Assembly (NCBI GenBank): GCA_018820205.1
Contig: JAHJOK010000075.1
Coordinates: 248,001 to 312,000, forward strand
Direction of reading: 5' to 3'
Length of the DNA: 64,000 bases
From: Alphaproteobacteria bacterium
GTDB taxonomy: Bacteria; Pseudomonadota; Alphaproteobacteria; Caulobacterales; Caulobacteraceae
A program made the position numbers and the translations under genes. This document shows, in pieces, positions 60,268 through 64,000 of this stretch (the first letter of the stretch is position 1; each line of letters starts with the position of its first letter). Below the pieces are notes generated by a model, which was given only the letters and a program-made list of their open reading frames with translations, was not told the DNA's origin and did not search any database.

Positions 60268-60665
60268 GCCGACGCCGCCCGGGTGTCGGGTTTGGCCGGC
60301 GCATGGACCTGGGACGTGTCGTAGTAGTCGCGCATGCGCCGGATCAGGCCGTCACGGACCTCGAACACCTGGACGAAGGGATTGTCCATCTTCACGCCAG
60401 TGGACCGGTCGACCAGGACCTCCATCCCTTCCACGAACAGGACCTCGCCGTTCTCGGCGGAGTGGGTCACGCGCCATTCCTGCTGGTCGAACCCTGCTTC
60501 GTAGTTGGACAGGAATTTGCGCATCTTGTCCTTGCCGACGGCCGGACGTTTGGTGGGGTGCCAGTGGTACTCGATGTCGTCGGCGAGGGTGGCGATGAAG
60601 CCTTCCACGTCACGCTTCTTCCAGGCGGCCATCATGGCCTCCACGACCTGCATGTTCTGACCCAC
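60264..60665 (-). CDS. NTF2-fold, limonene-epoxide-hydrolase-like protein, first of a pair
   Basis: A 133-residue protein with the same layout as its neighbour: KKRDVEGFIATLADDIEYHW, then TKRPAVGKDKMRKFL, and VFEVRDGLIRRMRDYYDT. The two differ in length and in pocket residues, so they may form a heteromer or act on different intermediates. The leader carries the GTTAATGCAAG site. The gene reads away from the HxlR regulator gene, 94 bases away. Confidence 0.82.
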   Translation of the reverse strand: MGQNMQVVEAMMAAWKKRDVEGFIATLADDIEYHWHPTKRPAVGKDKMRKFLSNYEAGFDQQEWRVTHSAENGEVLFVEGMEVLVDRSTGVKMDNPFVQVFEVRDGLIRRMRDYYDTSQVHAPAKPDTRAASA

Positions 60666-60715
60666 GTTTCGTCTCCCTGGCGTTCTGGTTGACCGAACGC
60701 TAGGACGATAAGTCT

Positions 60716-60726
60716 GTTAATGCAAG
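60716..60726. promoter_or_regulatory. CTTGCATTAAC site before the NTF2-like pair
   Basis: GTTAATGCAAG at 60716-60726 is the same word as the GCTAACGCAAG at 56044-56054 with two changes. It lies 51 bases upstream of the start of the leftward NTF2-like gene and 34 bases after the end of the HxlR gene. Confidence 0.35.
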
Positions 60727-60759
60727 CGCGCGGAGGTCGCTTTCAAACTCGAACCTATG

Positions 60760-61701
60760 TCAGGCTGTCGGCTTGATCCGACCGGCCTTCATCAGCACCG
60801 TTTCCAGCGTCAATCGCCCCTTGCAGGCGCTGCAGCAGACCTGGGCGTTCAGCGGCTCGCCGCACACATGCCTGATCTTCACGGGCGGTCCGGCGCGGTC
60901 CTTCAGATGGGTGTCGGCCCAGGTCATCATGGTCAGGGCGTGGGGATACAGGTCCTGGCCCTTCTTGGTCAGTCGGTACTGGTAGCGGGGCGGGGTCATC
61001 TCATAGAGACGCCGTTCGAAGATGCCCGACATCTCCAGCGTCCGCAGCCGGTCGGTGAGAATGTTGGAGGCGATGCCCAGGACGCCCTGGATCTCGTCGA
61101 ACCGATGAAGGCCGAAATACTGGACGCTGACGACCAGCGCGGTCCAGCGGTCGCCGAGCAGGTCCACCAGCTCGATCGTCGGGGCCTCGTCGTTGGGTTG
61201 ACGACGACGATGCATGCGCTGGACCGGCAGCTTCTCCATCCCCTGGCCGGGGCCTTCAGTATAGGTGCAGGTGTGGAGCGTAAGGGGTTCGCCGCATCCG
61301 CCGCAACGCAGTTCCGGCAGCATGGGCTTGCCGCATTCGGTGTGGGTGAAGACCGTCGGCGCCCGTCCGCCGGTTACGCCCCAGCGCACGCCCCAGCCCC
61401 ACATCAGCATCATGGAATCGAACAGGCCGAGACCGCGCGGGGTCAGGTGATAGGCCATGCGCGCGCCCTCGTCCCGGTGGGGCTTCTTCACCAGGATGCC
61501 GTGACGCTCCAAAGCGGCCAGGCGGCTGGACAGGGTTGACCGGGCGCCGCCCAGGCGGGCGTGGAATTCCTCGAATCGGGTGGCGCCGAGGAAGGCCTCC
61601 TGCACCACCAGCAGGCTCCACCGATCGCCCAGCGCATTGAGGGCGCGATTGACGGAGCTCTTTGGAACAAGACGGATTTTCGGTGCGGCGCGAGACATCA
61701 C
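60760..61701 (-). CDS. Tandem HxlR regulator (two HxlR modules in one chain)
   Basis: A 313-residue protein with two HxlR winged-helix modules. Module 1 spans about 17-110 (LGDRWSLLVVQEAFLGATRF), followed by a cysteine patch (C123, C133, C136, C145). Module 2 spans about 175-270 (LLGDRWTALVVSVQYFGLHR) and has C280, C289, C290 and C293. HxlR proteins usually are about 110-150 residues and bind as dimers, so the fusion makes one chain equivalent to a dimer. The cysteine patches resemble zinc or redox sites. It probably regulates the cluster; target sites are inferred. Confidence 0.88.
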   Translation of the reverse strand: MMSRAAPKIRLVPKSSVNRALNALGDRWSLLVVQEAFLGATRFEEFHARLGGARSTLSSRLAALERHGILVKKPHRDEGARMAYHLTPRGLGLFDSMMLMWGWGVRWGVTGGRAPTVFTHTECGKPMLPELRCGGCGEPLTLHTCTYTEGPGQGMEKLPVQRMHRRRQPNDEAPTIELVDLLGDRWTALVVSVQYFGLHRFDEIQGVLGIASNILTDRLRTLEMSGIFERRLYEMTPPRYQYRLTKKGQDLYPHALTMMTWADTHLKDRAGPPVKIRHVCGEPLNAQVCCSACKGRLTLETVLMKAGRIKPTA

Positions 61702-61729
61702 CCCTCTTAGGGGACGCCGTTAGGTCTTA

Positions 61730-63364
61730 TCAAGCAACCGTCAGCTTCTGTCGCCGGACGACAAGGCCGGCCGCCTCCCGGTCGAACGTCGCGGGCGTCA
61801 CCCCCTCGCTGCGCAGGTCGGTCTTCTGGATCTTGTTGGTCGGGGTCTTGGGCAGGGTCGTCTCAACCCGGACATAGCGCGGCACCATGAAATGGGTCAT
61901 GCGCGGGATCAGCCATTCGACCAGCGCACGTGCGTCGATCTCGGCGCCGTCGACGGGCGCCACCGCCACCATCACCTCCTGTTCGCCGCCCGGCAGATCG
62001 ACGCCATAGGCGGCGCATTCGCGCACCGCAGGGTGGGCTGTGACCTCGATCTCGATCTCCAGCGAGGACATGTTCTCGCCGCGCCGGCGGATGGCGTCCT
62101 TCTTGCGGTCGACGAAGAAGAAGCTGCCGTCGGCGTCGCGCCACATCAGGTCGCCGGTGTGGAACCAGCCGTTGCGCCAGGCCTGCGCCGTGGCGTCCGG
62201 ATCGCCGAGATAGCCCGAGAACAGGGTCCATGGATTGTCGGCCCGGATCACCAGTTCGCCGGGGTGTCCGTGCGGAACCTCGTTGTCGTGATCGTCGACG
62301 ATCCGGCACTGCATGCCGACGCGCACCCGGCCGCAACTGCGCATGACGGTGTCGTTGACCGGGCAGATCAGGGGCCCGGAGACCTCGGTCATGTTGAAGC
62401 CCGACAGGTAGTCGAACCCGAAGCGTTTCCCCAGGGCGGCCGTGTCCTCGTTGATCGGCGACAGGGTGACCATCCGAAGGGGATTGTCCGCGTCGTCGGC
62501 GCGCGGCGGCTCCTTCATCAGGAACGACGTCAGGGCGCCGATCAGGCCGCTGCAGACCGTCGATCCCGTCTCGCGCACCGTGTCCCAGAAGCGGCGGGTG
62601 TCGAAGGCCTCGAACAGGGCGACCGAACCGCCGCACGCCACCGCCGCCGTGATCGCCGCGATGCCGCCGACGTGGAACATCGGTAAATTCACCAGCATAC
62701 GATCGGACTGGACCATGTATCCGTAGGTCACCGTGGCCGTCGTCCATTCCTGGACGTAGGAGGTGACCACCGCCTTGGACGGCCCGGTCGTGCCCGAGGT
62801 GAAGATGATCACCGGCGGATCCCAGGGATGCTGCTCGACCGGGACGCAGGCGGCGGGATCGCCGTCGAGGGCGGCGGCATCCTCGATCTGCACCGGCAGG
62901 TCGAGCGTGGACCCGGACGGACCGGTCAGGATCAGCCGCTTCACTGCGCCGAGCGACAGGCCCTGCAGGCGGGGCGCAAGATCGGGGTGCACGATCATCA
63001 GGGTCGCGCCGGTCTTTCCGATCGCGTGCTCCAGAAGCCTGCCTCGAAAGCTGGTGTTGATGGGGGCGAGCGCCGCGCCCGCATAGTTGGCGCCGAACCA
63101 GGCGCGCAGAAGCGCCGGACCGTTCGGCGCCCAGGCTGCGACGATGTCGCCGCCTTTCACGCCGCGGGCCTGAAGCGCCGCGGCGGTCGACAGCGCCCGG
63201 CGACGGATCTCGGCCCAGGTCCAGGTCTCGCCGCTCTCGAAGCGGATGAAGATCGTGTCGGGCGTTTCGGCGGCCCACCGGTCGATAAGGCGCGGGATGA
63301 CGCATTCGTCGGCGCTCGGCGGCGCGGGATCGAACCAGGGGATCGTCAGGCGCGTGTCGGTCAT
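61730..63364 (-). CDS. Acyl-CoA ligase (AMP-forming), second copy
   Basis: A 544-residue ANL enzyme. The P-loop is FTSGTTGPSKAVV, the A5 region is GFNMTEVSGPLICP, and the C-terminal domain has FFFVDRKKDAIRRRGENMSSLE and the final lysine in TPTNKIQKTDL. The ATG at 63364 overlaps the MFS stop by four bases (ATGA), so both lie in one operon. Its closest relatives are probably crotonobetaine/carnitine-CoA-like ligases; acid substrate unknown. Confidence 0.9.
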   Translation of the reverse strand: MTDTRLTIPWFDPAPPSADECVIPRLIDRWAAETPDTIFIRFESGETWTWAEIRRRALSTAAALQARGVKGGDIVAAWAPNGPALLRAWFGANYAGAALAPINTSFRGRLLEHAIGKTGATLMIVHPDLAPRLQGLSLGAVKRLILTGPSGSTLDLPVQIEDAAALDGDPAACVPVEQHPWDPPVIIFTSGTTGPSKAVVTSYVQEWTTATVTYGYMVQSDRMLVNLPMFHVGGIAAITAAVACGGSVALFEAFDTRRFWDTVRETGSTVCSGLIGALTSFLMKEPPRADDADNPLRMVTLSPINEDTAALGKRFGFDYLSGFNMTEVSGPLICPVNDTVMRSCGRVRVGMQCRIVDDHDNEVPHGHPGELVIRADNPWTLFSGYLGDPDATAQAWRNGWFHTGDLMWRDADGSFFFVDRKKDAIRRRGENMSSLEIEIEVTAHPAVRECAAYGVDLPGGEQEVMVAVAPVDGAEIDARALVEWLIPRMTHFMVPRYVRVETTLPKTPTNKIQKTDLRSEGVTPATFDREAAGLVVRRQKLTVA

Positions 63365-64000
63365 CGGGCGGCGGGCTCCTGCCATGCGCGGGCTTCCTCC
63401 ACGCTGGCGCGGAAAGGCTTCAGGGCGCGGGTCAGCAACAGGGAGGCGACCATGATCGTGACGCCGCTGACGATGGACAGCGACAGGCCGATGCTGTCGC
63501 CCCCGAGCAGGTTGTCGCTGATCGCCGCGACGATGGTGGGCCCAAGGCCGAGCGAGATCAGATTGCCGATCAGGAAATAGATGGCGGTGATCTGGGCCCT
63601 CAACTGGTTGGGGGCGACGGCCTGCAGCGCCGTGGCCGGCAGACTGTTCATGACGCCTGCGAAGAAGCTGAACCCGGCCAGGGCGGCGACGGCCATCGTC
63701 TGGCTGGGCATCAGGGGCATGGCGACGGCGAAGGGAATACTGGCGATCAGCGCCATGATGGCCACCCGGACCGGTGCGTCCGTCCGGCCCCGGTTGGCGA
63801 ACCAGTCGGTCATCCAGCCCCCGACCAGAACCCCGGGGGTCGCGGCGGCCAGCAGGACCGCGCCATAGGCGAAACCGACGTCGCCGGGCGTCATTCCATG
63901 CTGTCGGATCAGTATGGCGGGAGCCCAGGCCAGATAGGAGATCCCGGCCATGCCGAAGATCGAGAAGGCCATGATCAGGACGTAGAAGGTCGATTTCCGC
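63361..64000 (-). CDS. MFS transporter, C-terminal part, cut by the window end
   Basis: A membrane protein whose 5' part lies beyond position 64000; the frame is open to the window edge without a start. The 213 visible codons show about six helices, with YGAVLLAAATPGVLVGGWMT and a short loop with NRGRTDAPVR typical of the middle of an MFS protein. It is upstream of the second ligase and overlaps its start. It may import the substrate of the cluster. Confidence 0.88.
   Translation of the reverse strand, partial: RKSTFYVLIMAFSIFGMAGISYLAWAPAILIRQHGMTPGDVGFAYGAVLLAAATPGVLVGGWMTDWFANRGRTDAPVRVAIMALIASIPFAVAMPLMPSQTMAVAALAGFSFFAGVMNSLPATALQAVAPNQLRAQITAIYFLIGNLISLGLGPTIVAAISDNLLGGDSIGLSLSIVSGVTIMVASLLLTRALKPFRASVEEARAWQEPAAR

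Noticed and set aside
58193..60304. A 703-codon frame on the - strand across the first ligase
   Set aside because: It is antisense to a complete ANL ligase and only its start region coincides with a real NTF2-like gene in another frame.
53898..64000. Genomic island brought in by a mobile element
   Set aside because: No transposase, integrase, tRNA boundary or insertion sequence is visible and the base composition matches the rest. The right-hand boundary is outside the window, so transfer cannot be excluded but is not supported.

Overview
The window is one contiguous stretch of a high-GC chromosome from an alphaproteobacterium of the order Caulobacterales. A Brevundimonas-like organism is the best guess. 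The evidence is the flgB-flgC-fliE operon divergent from fliO-fliP with CtrA-like TTAA-N7-TTAA boxes between them, CarD with the helicase/S4-protein/ferredoxin neighbourhood, a lipoprotein resembling the family named after Caulobacter CC0125/CC1285, a large TonB-dependent receptor, an ATP12-type chaperone gene, and a cluster of GANTC (CcrM) sites in one intergenic palindrome. I see no rRNA, CRISPR array, insertion sequence, prophage or origin. One tRNA gene, tRNA-Arg(CCU), is present.

Layout. 0-3.7 kb: a DUF1289 protein, a possible 51-residue protein, and a DevBCA-like three-gene ABC exporter operon read leftwards. 3.8-18 kb: housekeeping and stress genes. These are an S46 peptidase, pgsA, a beta-carbonic anhydrase, uvrC, PPK2, a serine beta-lactamase-like hydrolase, an extensin-like protein, a cold-shock protein, a DMT transporter, gluQ, an AlkA-type glycosylase, a TRIC-like channel, an HNH nuclease and a transglutaminase-like protease. 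18-22 kb: two tandem paralogous secreted M1 aminopeptidases, then rpmB. 22-28 kb: envelope proteins, crcB, an S4/RluC-type pseudouridine synthase, a HAD phosphatase, DUF202 and ATP12. 28-36 kb: carD, the fdxA/S4/helicase block, YceI, an SDR-isomerase pair, the tRNA and DUF983. 36-42 kb: a large secreted TPR protein, HU and the flagellar genes. 42-47 kb: a TPR-2OG-Fe(II) oxygenase protein and a TonB receptor.

47-54 kb holds a leftward group: a full-length eukaryotic-OPLAH-like 5-oxoprolinase (HyuA+HyuB in one chain), DUF969 and DUF979 membrane proteins, and a DUF2891 protein. The arrangement suggests a 5-oxoproline uptake and use module. A perfect 30-bp inverted repeat sits inside it. A weaker relative of that repeat lies at 26.2 kb.

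54-64 kb looks like an uncharacterised catabolic cluster. It has three short-chain or DapB-like dehydrogenases, three NTF2-fold (SnoaL/limonene-epoxide-hydrolase-like) proteins, a DUF1295 steroid-5-alpha-reductase-like membrane enzyme, two acyl-CoA ligases, an MFS transporter cut by the window end, and a regulator made of two HxlR modules in one chain. Its intergenic regions share a CTTGC[G/A]T-type motif that may be an operator. The operator set, the duplex regulator and the oxoprolinase module are the observations I consider most worth following up.
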